Source: Cellulophaga sp. 20_2_10
GTDB taxonomy: Bacteria > Bacteroidota > Bacteroidia > Flavobacteriales > Flavobacteriaceae
DNA length: 64,000 nucleotides
Assembly: GCF_023476645.1 (NCBI RefSeq)
Contig: NZ_JAMCOJ010000001.1
Location: 682,001 to 746,000 of the forward strand
Reading direction: 5' to 3'
The translations under genes and the position numbers were made by a program. Below are positions 34,854-44,500 of the stretch, in pieces (position 1 is the stretch's first letter; each line of letters opens with the position of its first letter). The notes under the pieces were generated by a model that saw nothing but the letters and a program-made list of their open reading frames with translations, was not told the DNA's origin and ran no database searches.

Positions 34854-36017
34854 ATGTTTCTTACTACAAAAGATTTTTATACAGAGTTTACCGAAAATAG
34901 GCACATACTCCCCTACTACATTAAATTAGAGAGCAACTACAATACAAAAACATTTTACAGCTTAGAAGATGATGCACTACCTATTTCTAATCTAAAATGT
35001 GTTTCTATTAAATTATTTCCTAAGTATTTAACGCCCCATTTTTATACAGATGCTGGTATAGGTGTAAAAAAAGTATTTCAGAAAGATGTACATGGTTGTG
35101 CCATACATCTTACAGAGAAAACAACTATAGATTTATTTTTAAGGAAAGAGTATTCTAAAAAATTTAGAACTAGTATTAATAGATCTGTAAACAGATTTGA
35201 GCTTTGCTTTAATTACAGTTACATCATGATAACGGAAGGTATTACTGCAGAGAAATACCGCTCTTTAATGGATGCGTTACATACCATGTTAGTGCATCGT
35301 TTTAACCAAAGAAATGAGCCCAATGATGTGCTTGCAAACTGGGACCATTACTACGCTCTAGTTTTTAATTTAGTAAACACCAAAAAGGCTTCTATCTTTG
35401 TTATTTACAGCAATGACGAGCCTATAAACATTTGTATAAATTATCATTTCAATACTATTTTATTTATTTCAATCGCTTCATTTAATCCTAATTTTTCTAA
35501 ATTTTCGTTGGGTAATATTTCCATCTATAAAATTATAGAATGGTCTCTTAATAACGATTACGAATTGCTAGATATGGGGTATGGAGATTTAGAATATAAA
35601 AGATTTTGGAGCAATTACATGTACGCATATGAAAATCATATTGTGTACTCAAAAAAAATAAATTATCGTTTTATTGCCGCTATTGAGGTTTCAAAAATAA
35701 AATTTAAAAACTTTTTAAAATCGTATAAAATAGCAGAAAAACGTACTAAATTAAAAGCGTTACTTCGTGAAAATAAAAAGAAATTAAACAACAGTACCAA
35801 ATATACAACTACACCTTTAACAGACTACATTACAACTAATTTACCCACTTTAGAATATGATGACACTAGTTTTAGTCTAATAGCCAAACCTGTTTATGAT
35901 TATCTTTTTTTACAAGCTACATCTATAGATACTATTGCCATATTTGAAATAGAAAAGGCTAAAGAGTACCTAATTGTAGGCCCTAAAGCAATGGAGAAAA
36001 TAACCATAACAGCGTAA
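34854..36017 (+). CDS. CelD/BcsL-type GNAT protein, array member 1
   Basis: First of eight related proteins in 34.9-46.9 kb. It is separated from the other seven by the MBOAT and SGNH genes. The GNAT core, about residues 83-265, includes a basic helix (KKFRTSINRSVNRFE), MLVHRFNQRNE, KKASIFVIYSNDEPINICI and the closing MGYGDLEYKRFWSNYMY, which matches the Acetyltransf_6 (CelD/BcsL, BioF2-like) pattern. A charged linker is followed by a C-terminal tail from about residue 338 (FSLIAKPVYDYLF). Closest within the set is the last member at 45.7 kb: both share INxxxNYHF/ISLNYHF-type strands and an M-G-x-G-x3-YKR ending. Probably a cytoplasmic acyl or aminoacyl transferase; substrate unknown. Confidence 0.75.
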   Translation: MFLTTKDFYTEFTENRHILPYYIKLESNYNTKTFYSLEDDALPISNLKCVSIKLFPKYLTPHFYTDAGIGVKKVFQKDVHGCAIHLTEKTTIDLFLRKEYSKKFRTSINRSVNRFELCFNYSYIMITEGITAEKYRSLMDALHTMLVHRFNQRNEPNDVLANWDHYYALVFNLVNTKKASIFVIYSNDEPINICINYHFNTILFISIASFNPNFSKFSLGNISIYKIIEWSLNNDYELLDMGYGDLEYKRFWSNYMYAYENHIVYSKKINYRFIAAIEVSKIKFKNFLKSYKIAEKRTKLKALLRENKKKLNNSTKYTTTPLTDYITTNLPTLEYDDTSFSLIAKPVYDYLFLQATSIDTIAIFEIEKAKEYLIVGPKAMEKITITA

Positions 36018-36147
36018 TTTTTTTCAGTTAAGACTGGCATAAAGCGTAACTTATCTTGTATTTTAACATTTCAGCATTTTTAAGCCTATTCTAATAATGA
36101 AATAGCTAATTTAGCTTGTTACTAAGCACCTTATAACTACAACTAAA

Positions 36148-37596
36148 ATGTTATTTAATTCGTTTGAATTTTTATATTTTTTACCGCTTATTGTTATAGG
36201 TTTCTATTGCATACCTCATAAGTTTAGATGGATATGGCTACTAATTGGTAGTTATTATTTTTATATGAAATCTGAACCTGCTTTAGTTTTATTACTAATA
36301 GCATCTACTTTAGTAGATTATTTCTGTGCCCTTAGAATTTATGCTACCGATATACAAAGAACAAAAAAGATATTTGCCGGTATCAGTATTTTTGTAAACA
36401 TAGGCATACTAATAGCCTTTAAGTATTTGTTCTTTTTCTCTACGTCTCTTGCCAGTCTATTAGAATTTTTTGGAATAGCTGCACCTCTTGAAGAGGCCGA
36501 ACAAAGTTACCATATAAGTCAGATTTTACTACCCGTAGGAATTTCGTTCTACACTTTTCAGACCATGAGTTACACCATTGATGTGTATAGAGGAAATGTA
36601 AAACCAGAAAAACACTTAGGTATTTTTGCTTTATATGTGGGTTATTTTCCGCAGCTAGTTGCTGGCCCAATAGAGAGAGCATCTACTTTATTACCACAGC
36701 TAAAGAAAAAGGTAACTATTAATATTAAAAATATTGAACAAGGCCTAATTATGATGGCTTGGGGATTTTTTTTAAAAATTGTAGTTGCAGATAGATTAGG
36801 TATATATGTAGATGAAGCGTATGCAGATCCAGAAAGTCCTCACGGCTTTTCTTTAATACTAGGCGCTATCTTCTTTATGTTCCAGATCTATTATGATTTC
36901 TCTGCGTATACAACCATTGCAATAGGTACTGCTAAAATATTAGGTGTAGATTTAATGCAGAATTTTGACAGACCAATTTTCGCGAAAAATAGTTCCGATT
37001 TTTGGCAACGATGGCATATATCCCTAATGTTATGGCTTAAAGATTATATTTACTTGCCTTTAATAAACAAAGTAAAACTTAAAAAGTTAACCGCTACATT
37101 AATTGTATTTTTTATTGTTGGTTTATGGCACGGAGCCAACTGGACTTTTGTTGTCTGGAGTATGCTAAATGCCTTGCTAATTATTTTGGAAGTAAGTATT
37201 GTTAAACCTAGTAAAAAGGCATTAATTGCAAAATTTAAATTTCTAGAATTTTTCTTAAATAAAATTCATTGGTTTTTTGGCTTTGCTTACTTTTTAGTAT
37301 CTCTAGTATTCTTTAGATCTTCATCTGTATCTAGCGCTGTAGTTTACATAAAAAGTATGTTTAATTTAAGAAGTTTACATATAAACTTGCTTAACAATTA
37401 TCTAGAATTATTTTTATGCGTACTTTTTATAATCATTGTACAACTAATTCATTACTACAAAGGAAACGATAAAGTCTATGAGCTAGTTTTAGATAAACCT
37501 CAATACCGTAAATGGCTCATATGCTTTGCTTATATCTTAGTTATTGTGTTATTTGGAATTAACAGACAGAACTCTTTCATCTATTTTCAATTTTAA
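36148..37596 (+). CDS. MBOAT O-acyltransferase (AlgI/PatA-like), copy 1
   Basis: Polytopic inner-membrane protein, 482 residues, that would pass acetyl groups across the membrane for O-acetylation of the polysaccharide. AlgI hallmarks are LPVGISFYTFQTMSYTIDVY (near residue 130), YFPQLVAGPIERAS, FQIYYDFSAYTTIAIG, FWQRWHISLMLWLKDYIYLP and the catalytic histidine in VGLWHGANWTFVVW near residue 328. It ends in SFIYFQF, as does the second copy at 47.9 kb. The SGNH partner gene follows directly, starting 5 bases after its stop. A 130-base gap lies upstream. Confidence 0.92.
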   Translation: MLFNSFEFLYFLPLIVIGFYCIPHKFRWIWLLIGSYYFYMKSEPALVLLLIASTLVDYFCALRIYATDIQRTKKIFAGISIFVNIGILIAFKYLFFFSTSLASLLEFFGIAAPLEEAEQSYHISQILLPVGISFYTFQTMSYTIDVYRGNVKPEKHLGIFALYVGYFPQLVAGPIERASTLLPQLKKKVTINIKNIEQGLIMMAWGFFLKIVVADRLGIYVDEAYADPESPHGFSLILGAIFFMFQIYYDFSAYTTIAIGTAKILGVDLMQNFDRPIFAKNSSDFWQRWHISLMLWLKDYIYLPLINKVKLKKLTATLIVFFIVGLWHGANWTFVVWSMLNALLIILEVSIVKPSKKALIAKFKFLEFFLNKIHWFFGFAYFLVSLVFFRSSSVSSAVVYIKSMFNLRSLHINLLNNYLELFLCVLFIIIVQLIHYYKGNDKVYELVLDKPQYRKWLICFAYILVIVLFGINRQNSFIYFQF

Positions 37597-37600
37597 TCTT

Positions 37601-38560
37601 ATGAAACATTTCTTATTAAAAATAATTCTGTTTTGTGTAGTATTAGCTGGTGTGTACTTTAGTTTTATGTATAAAGTATCTAATGGCTATGTAGATGAAA
37701 ACTATCCGAAATTTTGCCAAGAAGCAGGAAGCCTTATCATAGGAGTATCTACTGCCAGTCAAGGGATTTCGCCTCAAATATTGGAAGACAATTTAAGTGA
37801 GTTTAATTTAGAGAAACCAATGGTTAATTTTGCCATTAACTTTGAGCAATCTCAGTACGGAGACACCTATTTAAACGCTATAAAAAAGAAGTTAAAAAAA
37901 TCGGACAAGAACGGTTTATTCATTTTATCTGTTTCTCCTATTAGTTTTAGCTCCGTCAAAAACTTAGAGGAATCTGCTATAGAAAAACTAGATCAAGAGA
38001 AAATTCTGGGTAAAATTACTAATTTTACTTCTGCTCCAAATTTTGATTATATTAGTAATTGTTATCCTATTTCTTTATACAATGCATTTTACCCAACCAA
38101 TAAATGGGATAACTTAGTAGTACACCCTGACGGATGGAACGAGTTTAAATTAAAAAGTGAATCGTATACCGTTACCAAAGAAGATATTAGTGATTGGAAA
38201 AAAAAGACAATAGAATTTCAAGATAAATTTTTAAAAACACAAAAAATAAGTAAAACTAGATTTTTAAGCTTTACTAAAACAATAGACTTTTTAAAACAAA
38301 AAGGAACTGTTTTTATAGTACGCATGCCCTTAACCCCAGAAAGTCTACAACTCGAAAATGAAGAATGGAAAAATTTTAATTTTCAGTTTGACAGCATTGC
38401 CAAAGTAAAAAACATTTCGTTTTTAGATTATTCTGAAACAAATTCTGAGTACAAAACATATGATGGAACGCATATGGTATCTGAAAGTGCTAAAAAGTTT
38501 AGTAAAACCTTAAGCGATGATGTTAAAAGTATCCTTTTATCTGATTCCATAAAAAAGTAG
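37601..38560 (+). CDS. SGNH-like periplasmic O-acetylation partner (AlgJ/X- or DltD-like), copy 1
   Basis: 319 residues from the ATG at 37601. An earlier in-frame ATG at 37544 lies inside the MBOAT gene and lacks signal character. An N-terminal membrane anchor (LKIILFCVVLAGVYFSFMY) puts the catalytic part in the periplasm. The block-I nucleophile is in LIIGVSTASQGI (Ser50) and the Asp-His pair in YDGTHMVSESA (Asp288, His291), so a catalytic triad is plausible although the GDS form is replaced by GVS. Overall similarity is to DltD/AlgJ-type partners of MBOAT proteins. It directly follows the MBOAT gene. Confidence 0.72.
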   Translation: MKHFLLKIILFCVVLAGVYFSFMYKVSNGYVDENYPKFCQEAGSLIIGVSTASQGISPQILEDNLSEFNLEKPMVNFAINFEQSQYGDTYLNAIKKKLKKSDKNGLFILSVSPISFSSVKNLEESAIEKLDQEKILGKITNFTSAPNFDYISNCYPISLYNAFYPTNKWDNLVVHPDGWNEFKLKSESYTVTKEDISDWKKKTIEFQDKFLKTQKISKTRFLSFTKTIDFLKQKGTVFIVRMPLTPESLQLENEEWKNFNFQFDSIAKVKNISFLDYSETNSEYKTYDGTHMVSESAKKFSKTLSDDVKSILLSDSIKK

Positions 38561-38572
38561 TTCTATTAAAAA

Positions 38573-39820
38573 ATGATACACAACAATCCTTTTCTTAGCA
38601 AAACATTTCTAAAGAAGTGGTTTCGTCATTTTTTAGATGACCAAAAGGAAGTATCATTTAAACTATTTCCGGACCTTACCTTTTTTAAAAGCGCTAAAAA
38701 ACCAATATTCATAAATAGTGCGAAGACAAATACAAAAGGAATTAGTTACACTATTGCAACGAAAGAAAGTGATACTACCTTAAAAAAGACCTTTTTAATC
38801 TATGATGTACACTCCTTTTTTAACACCCCAAGTGTTTTAAACGACACTAGATATAAAATAAAAAAAACGGTACAATACCCTGGTTACTTATGTGAGTTAG
38901 AAGACTTTTTAAGTGTTAAGGAGTACATGCAAAAAAGGCTAAGCAAAAATAGTAATTACAAGTTTAATCTCTACAAAAGAAAGCTAGAACACTCTTTTGA
39001 CATTCGATATAACATGTATTATGGAGCCATTACTAAAGAAAAATACAATTTTCTTTTTTCTGTCTTTAAAAAGTTACTTGTAAAACGTTTTAATGACAAA
39101 CAGGAGACTAATAATAATTTAAACCCAAAAGAATGGGACTTTTATTTTGATGTTACCTACCCAATGCTGCTAGAGAAAAAGGCTGCATTATTTGTTACCT
39201 ACAACAAGGAAACACCCATTGCAATTACCTTATTGTATTTTTCTGACACTATTGCCTTTGATACCATTAGAGTGTTTGATATTGATTATGCGCCCTTTAG
39301 ACTTGGTACTATTAGTATTATAAAACAACTAGATTGGTGTATTACCAATGGTGTTAAGTTTTTAGATTTCTCTAAGGGTTATTACGAATATAAAGAACGT
39401 TGGGCAACAACAACGTATAATTTTGAATACCATATTATTTATGATTCTAAGTCTATGGTATCTAAGGCTACAATGGGCATAACCTTACTTTTTTTCAAGT
39501 TTAAAAATTATTTAAGGGATAAAAACATTCATAAAAAATTTCATCAACTTACTTTTGCCCTTAAAAACAATACTAAAAAAACAGAAAAAATAATTCCTGT
39601 AAAAAACAATACAACTCCAGTAAAAGAAAACTTAAAAGAGATCCCTATTTTTGATACTGAAAATGAAAATCTTTTAAAATATGTATATGCTTTTTTATAC
39701 AAGAAATCAGAAAAATTAAATGATATAACGCTCTATAAAATAACAGACCAACGAAATTGTTATTATATTAAAGGGGTACAAAACGTTGCTACTTTTATAG
39801 CTTATAATTTAGAAGAATAA
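38573..39820 (+). CDS. CelD/BcsL-type GNAT protein, array member 2
   Basis: Longest member (415 residues) and first of the seven uninterrupted copies; it starts 12 bases after the SGNH gene. Core signals: NYKFNLYKRKLEHSFDIRY, ITKEKYNFLFSVFKKLLVKR, KAALFVTYNKETPIAITLLY, FDIDYAPFRLG and FSKGYYEYKERWATTTYNF. A lysine-rich linker (residues ~310-355) is followed by the shared tail with LLKYVYAFLY and YYIKGVQ. There is no membrane segment or signal. The N-terminal ~100 residues are the least conserved part and may set substrate specificity. Confidence 0.75.
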   Translation: MIHNNPFLSKTFLKKWFRHFLDDQKEVSFKLFPDLTFFKSAKKPIFINSAKTNTKGISYTIATKESDTTLKKTFLIYDVHSFFNTPSVLNDTRYKIKKTVQYPGYLCELEDFLSVKEYMQKRLSKNSNYKFNLYKRKLEHSFDIRYNMYYGAITKEKYNFLFSVFKKLLVKRFNDKQETNNNLNPKEWDFYFDVTYPMLLEKKAALFVTYNKETPIAITLLYFSDTIAFDTIRVFDIDYAPFRLGTISIIKQLDWCITNGVKFLDFSKGYYEYKERWATTTYNFEYHIIYDSKSMVSKATMGITLLFFKFKNYLRDKNIHKKFHQLTFALKNNTKKTEKIIPVKNNTTPVKENLKEIPIFDTENENLLKYVYAFLYKKSEKLNDITLYKITDQRNCYYIKGVQNVATFIAYNLEE

Positions 39821-39828
39821 GGTACCGT

Positions 39829-40770
39829 ATGCTTGAAAAATATTTCTCAAAAAAATTAACAAACTTTGTTTTCTGTCTATTTATAGAGAGAAGCAAGCCT
39901 TCATTTTTTGATGATACCTTATACAACTCAATTACAAGCACCCCTATTACAGGAACTAAAAGCTTGGATCTTGATTCGTCTAGCAGACACCTTGTCCTAA
40001 ATATACCAAGTTACATACAACTTACCGAGCACAAAGAAAATTTAGGGAATTTAAGATGTATAGATGTACCGCAATACAAAGGCTTTTTAGTAAACCTTAA
40101 GGGCCAAGATAGTGCTGCTAATTTTTTGCAAGATCAGCTAAGTAAAAGAAATCAGAAAAATTTACGCTCCAAACAGAAAAAACTAGAAAGCAGCTGTAAA
40201 ATTACAAGCAGTGTTTATTTTGGCGATATTGAAAAAGATACTTATTCCTTAATTTTTAAAACATTTTATAGCTTATTAAAAGACAGGTTTGACCAAAAAA
40301 AGACCCATAACAGATACCTTGCAGATTGGGATAACTTACAAGCTTATGTGTATCACAAAATTCTAAAAAAAGAAGCGTCACTATTTGTTTTGCACGACAA
40401 TGAAAAGCCTATTGGCATTACTTTAAATTTTCATATTGGAGATATCGTTTTTAGTCATATACAAGCCTATGATGTTGACTATGCTATATATAACATAGGA
40501 GATATTTGTATGGTAAACCATATTACTTGGTGCATACAGCATAATGTTAGTATTTTTGATTTGTCTATGGGAGAGACCTATTACAAACTAAAATGGAGTA
40601 ATTACCAGTATCACTTTTACAATAGATTGTACTACAATAACAACGCTATAGTAGATATGGCTTGGGTAAAAATAACCCTTCTAAAATTTAGATTATTACA
40701 GTATTTAAGAGATAAACAAATTCTAGGAAAATACTTTTCTTTAGACAAACTCTTGTACAAACTTAACTAA
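39829..40770 (+). CDS. CelD/BcsL-type GNAT protein, array member 3 (tail-less)
   Basis: Shortest member, 313 residues. It has the full GNAT core (KNLRSKQKKLESSCKI; VYFGDIEKDTYSLIFKTF; KKEASLFVLHDNEKPIGITL; YDVDYAIYNIG; LSMGETYYKLKWSNYQYHFY) but stops after KYFSLDKLLYKLN, so the linker and C-terminal tail found in the other seven are absent. The reading frame ends cleanly at a TAA and the next gene starts 38 bases later. I see no remnant of the tail in those 38 bases, so this looks like a natural form rather than a recent frameshift. Confidence 0.75.
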   Translation: MLEKYFSKKLTNFVFCLFIERSKPSFFDDTLYNSITSTPITGTKSLDLDSSSRHLVLNIPSYIQLTEHKENLGNLRCIDVPQYKGFLVNLKGQDSAANFLQDQLSKRNQKNLRSKQKKLESSCKITSSVYFGDIEKDTYSLIFKTFYSLLKDRFDQKKTHNRYLADWDNLQAYVYHKILKKEASLFVLHDNEKPIGITLNFHIGDIVFSHIQAYDVDYAIYNIGDICMVNHITWCIQHNVSIFDLSMGETYYKLKWSNYQYHFYNRLYYNNNAIVDMAWVKITLLKFRLLQYLRDKQILGKYFSLDKLLYKLN

Positions 40771-40808
40771 TAAAAAAACTAGGCTTAGGCTATCGTAAAT
40801 AAAAAAAG

Positions 40809-41987
40809 ATGTTAATAAACATAGACTTTCTAGACCGTATACTTCTAAAGCCAAAGGCTTTATCGGTTTTCTATGTTCAATTAAAAAATAAGATTACCAC
40901 TAGCGTTCTCTATACAAACAAGTCTGCTACGCCTTTAGATTTTAATAAAAAAGCATACCTATTTGATGATGTTCCAGGTTATATAGCACCAACAATTGCC
41001 ACAAATAACAACATAAAACTTATAAAGCTTAACACCTATAAAGGTTCTATGATTAATTTAAGTGCCTATGAAAGTGTTGATCACTATTTAAAAGCAAATT
41101 TTAGTAGTGACAGGAGGTCTAAATTTAAAACATACAAAAAGAGATTAGATAAGTGCTTTAATATTACCTATAAAACTTATTATGGAAATATAGATAAAGT
41201 AGAATACGATCGTCTATTTGTGTGTTTTTCTGAAATGATAAAAACTAGGTTTGAGGATCTAGAAGCAAACCATTATGCGCTAGATAACTGGAGTCTTTTT
41301 GAAGACAATTGTTATGATTTAATTCACGCCAAGAAAGCTACTTTATTTGTAATTTATGATAGTAATAAACCTATAAGTATTTCTTTTAATCCTGTATTAG
41401 GTGATGTTGCTTATGGCTACCTTAGATCTTTTGATATTGACTATTCTAAATTCTATCTTGGGTTTATAGACACCATATGGGAATTAGAATGGTGTTTTTT
41501 AAATAAGATTGCCTTTTTTGATTTGCTAAAAGGATCTTACGCTTACAAAGCAAAATTTACAAACACCTCTTATTTCTTTCAAAAGCAAATAGCATTTAAT
41601 CCAAAATCTTTACGCTCATCTATTTCTGCTGTTGCACAAGCTTTTAAAGTAAAGAGCTTCTATACCTTAATTAGTTTCTTAAAACTCCTAAACATAGATA
41701 GCGTATACCATAACTTTAGAAACAAAAAAAAGGCCGCGCAGATAAATAGCAAAAAAGAAAAAAGCCCCTATTCTGCTCTGGACAATACGGTAGCTGCTGT
41801 TTCTACTAAAAATACCCAAGAAATAAATATGAATTCCAATGAGTATTCATTTTTAAAAAAACCAGTGTACGATTTTCTATACACGAGTCAAGAATCTATA
41901 AACAATACAACTGTATACAAGATACTAGAAGAAGACAATGCCTATATAGTTAAAGGATTAAATAAGAACAGAAAAATAATGTATTAG
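40809..41987 (+). CDS. CelD/BcsL-type GNAT protein, array member 4
   Basis: 392 residues. Core at about 85-265: basic helix RRSKFKTYKKRLDKCFNITY (101-120), YYGNIDKVEYDRLF, KATLFVIYDSNKPISIS (176-192), FDIDYSKFYLG and LLKGSYAYKAKF (239-250). The usual Trp after YKxx is Phe here and in member 5. The linker spans ~300-342. The shared tail is at 344-388 (FLKKPVYDFLYTSQE, then VYKILEEDNAYIVKG). Members 4 and 5 are a close pair: 23 of 29 positions agree across the YKKRL...YDRLF segment. A recent duplication is likely. Confidence 0.75.
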   Translation: MLINIDFLDRILLKPKALSVFYVQLKNKITTSVLYTNKSATPLDFNKKAYLFDDVPGYIAPTIATNNNIKLIKLNTYKGSMINLSAYESVDHYLKANFSSDRRSKFKTYKKRLDKCFNITYKTYYGNIDKVEYDRLFVCFSEMIKTRFEDLEANHYALDNWSLFEDNCYDLIHAKKATLFVIYDSNKPISISFNPVLGDVAYGYLRSFDIDYSKFYLGFIDTIWELEWCFLNKIAFFDLLKGSYAYKAKFTNTSYFFQKQIAFNPKSLRSSISAVAQAFKVKSFYTLISFLKLLNIDSVYHNFRNKKKAAQINSKKEKSPYSALDNTVAAVSTKNTQEINMNSNEYSFLKKPVYDFLYTSQESINNTTVYKILEEDNAYIVKGLNKNRKIMY

Positions 41988-42042
41988 TGAATCAGTTTTT
42001 AGTACATATCGTTTTAAAAAAGTTAATTAAAACTATTCTTCT

Positions 42043-43236
42043 ATGAGGCATATCGATTTTTTTGACCTTCTTTTAGTATCCAAAGATTTTGCTTTCTATT
42101 TTAAAAAAATAAAAAGTAAGGTCTCCAAGAATGTACTATACACAAACACGGAGCCTTCTTTATATAAGCCAAGTAAGGAAGTGTACAAAATAGTAGACAT
42201 CCCTGATTATATGGAAGTAGAATTACATAACAGTTCTACTAAATTAAAAAGTATAGATATAAACACCTATAAGGGATCTATGGTTAATTTAACCAAGTAT
42301 AGCAACCTTAAAGAGTTCCTTACTAAACATTTTAATGCAAAAAAAAGAGCTCAATTTAACACCTATAAAAAACGATTAGAAAAATGCTTTAACATAAGCT
42401 ATAAAGTCTATTTTGGTAACATTGAAAAGGCGGAATATGATCGTCTTTTTAAAAAGTTTCCTGAAATGATAAAAAAACGTTTTGACCTACTAGGTACGGA
42501 GCATTATGATTTAGCTGTTTGGGATAGGTACGAGCAAAATAGCTTTTCTTTAATAAATGAAAAAAGAGCATGTCTATTTGTAATTTATGATGGCAACAAC
42601 CCTATTAGCATCTCGTTAACTCCAGTAATGGGCAAAGTTTTATACGGCTTTGTAAGAGGTTTTGATGTTAACTACTCTAAATTTTATCTAGGATTTACAG
42701 ATTTAATTTTTCAATTAGAATGGTGCTTCAACAATAATATGGAAGTTTTTGATTTAGTCAAAGGTGTTTTCCCTTATAAATCCAAGTTTACAAATAGTAC
42801 GTATTACTTTCAGAATAAAATAATATACAATACTACATCTGTATCATCTACCTGTATTGCTTTGGCTAAATCTTTAAAAATTAAAAGCTTTTATTTTATA
42901 GTCAAATTGCTCAAAAAAATTAATATAGATACCCTATACCATAGCTATATAAATAAAAAGAATGATGAAAAAAAGATTGAAAAGCTCAGTTTAAATAACG
43001 AATGTATGTTGTACAAAACAACAATCTTAACTTCTGATTTTATAGTCTCTAAAAACCATAACACAATAGATATACGTAAAAGTGAAAATTCTTTTCTAAG
43101 AAAAACTGTTTATGACATTCTATATACTTTGCAAGAACCCATTACTTCTATTACTATTTATAAAGAAACAGAGGAACGTTATATTTTAAAAGGAATAAAA
43201 AAAAGCTATAAAATAACCGCAACTAAAGCACTGTAA
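42043..43236 (+). CDS. CelD/BcsL-type GNAT protein, array member 5
   Basis: 397 residues. Close sister of member 4: FNTYKKRLEKCFNISYK, YFGNIEKAEYDRLF, RACLFVIYDGNNPISISL, FDVNYSKFYLG, LVKGVFPYKSKFTNSTYYF. It shares with member 4 the Phe in place of Trp after YKxx and an N-P/T-P-V strand before the core centre. Linker ~305-345. The tail has FLRKTVYDILYTLQE and YILKGIKK. The next gene begins two bases after its stop, so the two are surely cotranscribed. Confidence 0.75.
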   Translation: MRHIDFFDLLLVSKDFAFYFKKIKSKVSKNVLYTNTEPSLYKPSKEVYKIVDIPDYMEVELHNSSTKLKSIDINTYKGSMVNLTKYSNLKEFLTKHFNAKKRAQFNTYKKRLEKCFNISYKVYFGNIEKAEYDRLFKKFPEMIKKRFDLLGTEHYDLAVWDRYEQNSFSLINEKRACLFVIYDGNNPISISLTPVMGKVLYGFVRGFDVNYSKFYLGFTDLIFQLEWCFNNNMEVFDLVKGVFPYKSKFTNSTYYFQNKIIYNTTSVSSTCIALAKSLKIKSFYFIVKLLKKINIDTLYHSYINKKNDEKKIEKLSLNNECMLYKTTILTSDFIVSKNHNTIDIRKSENSFLRKTVYDILYTLQEPITSITIYKETEERYILKGIKKSYKITATKAL

Positions 43237-43238
43237 CT

Positions 43239-44420
43239 ATGGCTAAACATACTAAAACTGTATTTTTAAAAGGCCTGTTTTTTAACGACAACACCTTGCC
43301 TTTTTTTGAAAAAATAGCATACCAAACAAAAACGATATACACCACAAAAAACACCAATATAAAATATAACAAAAACACATTTTATGAGGTGGTTGATGTA
43401 CCAGATTACTTAGATATAGATATACCTAACGAGGCCGTAAAATTAAAAAAAATACAATTAAAAACACTTAAAGGCTATTTAGTTGAAACAAAAAAATATA
43501 CCACAGTAGAAGAATACCTTACGGCTAATTTTGGCACTAAAAGCAGGTCTAATTTAAGACGCTATAACAATAGGCTAGAAAAATGTTTCAACATTACTTA
43601 CACTTGTTATTACGGAGATATCTCTAAAGAAAAATACAATAGTTTATTCGTAGCTCTTAAAGCTTTATTAATTAGACGGTTTGAAGAAAAAAAAGAAAAC
43701 AACTATGAGTTGCGTCACTTTGATGAATACCAGGATACCATCTACAATTTAATTGTAAAGAAAGAGGCTAGCATTTTTGTTATTTATAATGACCAAAAAC
43801 CTATTAGTATACGCATTAATATGTTTAAGGAAACACTTGGCTACTACATCATGAGTTGCTATGATATAGATTACTCTAAATTTCATTTAGGTTCCTTAGA
43901 TATGCTTAAAAACATAGAGTGGTGCATAAAAAACAACATCATAACATATGATCTTCTAAAAGGTTATGATTATTATAAAAAGGATTGGAAAACCACTACT
44001 TTTGATTTTTACAACTACCTAATTTATGATCCTAGCGCTATACAAGCTACGTTTAATGCTTATGCTAAAAAAGCAAAAACAAAAGCTACGTACAAAATTT
44101 ACGATACGCTAAAAAAAATACATTTTATTACATACTATAAAAAAGTAAAGCAAAAATTACACAGAAAGGCACCTAGCGTTAGTACAGAAAAAAAAGTAAC
44201 GCACACTAAATTAGAAGTAAACGAACGAACTGCGAACAGTGTTCAACTAGATTTTGATAAGAATGAAGCTTATTTTTATTTAAAAAGACCTATTTTTAAT
44301 CTGCTCTTTACGTCTCAAGAACATTCTAAAGATATTAAGGTTTATAAAAACTTAGAAGATGTAAATAATTTCTACGTAATAGGAAAAAACAATAAGTGGT
44401 CTTTACATCTTATAGATTAG
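43239..44420 (+). CDS. CelD/BcsL-type GNAT protein, array member 6
   Basis: 393 residues. Core signals: KSRSNLRRYNNRLEKCFNIT, YYGDISKEKYNSLFVALKAL, KEASIFVIYNDQKPISIRIN, YDIDYSKFHLGSLDMLKNIE and LLKGYDYYKKDWKTTTFDF, with the usual Trp. The N-terminus FLKGLFFNDNTLPFFEKIAY matches those of members 7 and 8. The tail begins FYLKRPIFNLLFTSQE and ends YVIGKNNKWSLHLID. Cytoplasmic, basic protein; substrate unknown. Confidence 0.75.
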   Translation: MAKHTKTVFLKGLFFNDNTLPFFEKIAYQTKTIYTTKNTNIKYNKNTFYEVVDVPDYLDIDIPNEAVKLKKIQLKTLKGYLVETKKYTTVEEYLTANFGTKSRSNLRRYNNRLEKCFNITYTCYYGDISKEKYNSLFVALKALLIRRFEEKKENNYELRHFDEYQDTIYNLIVKKEASIFVIYNDQKPISIRINMFKETLGYYIMSCYDIDYSKFHLGSLDMLKNIEWCIKNNIITYDLLKGYDYYKKDWKTTTFDFYNYLIYDPSAIQATFNAYAKKAKTKATYKIYDTLKKIHFITYYKKVKQKLHRKAPSVSTEKKVTHTKLEVNERTANSVQLDFDKNEAYFYLKRPIFNLLFTSQEHSKDIKVYKNLEDVNNFYVIGKNNKWSLHLID

Positions 44421-44500
44421 ATCGTACTTACACAACCATGATCACAATACTTATTTTAAACAAAGCGTTACACTTATAGATCGCGTTTTAGTAAACATTT

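Noticed and set aside
37544-37600. Upstream start for the first SGNH protein
   Set aside because: It lies within the MBOAT gene and encodes a non-signal segment; ATG 37601 begins a proper membrane anchor.
39829-40770. Array member 3 as a pseudogene
   Set aside because: The GNAT core is complete, the frame is open and no tail remnant follows, so truncation by frameshift is not supported.
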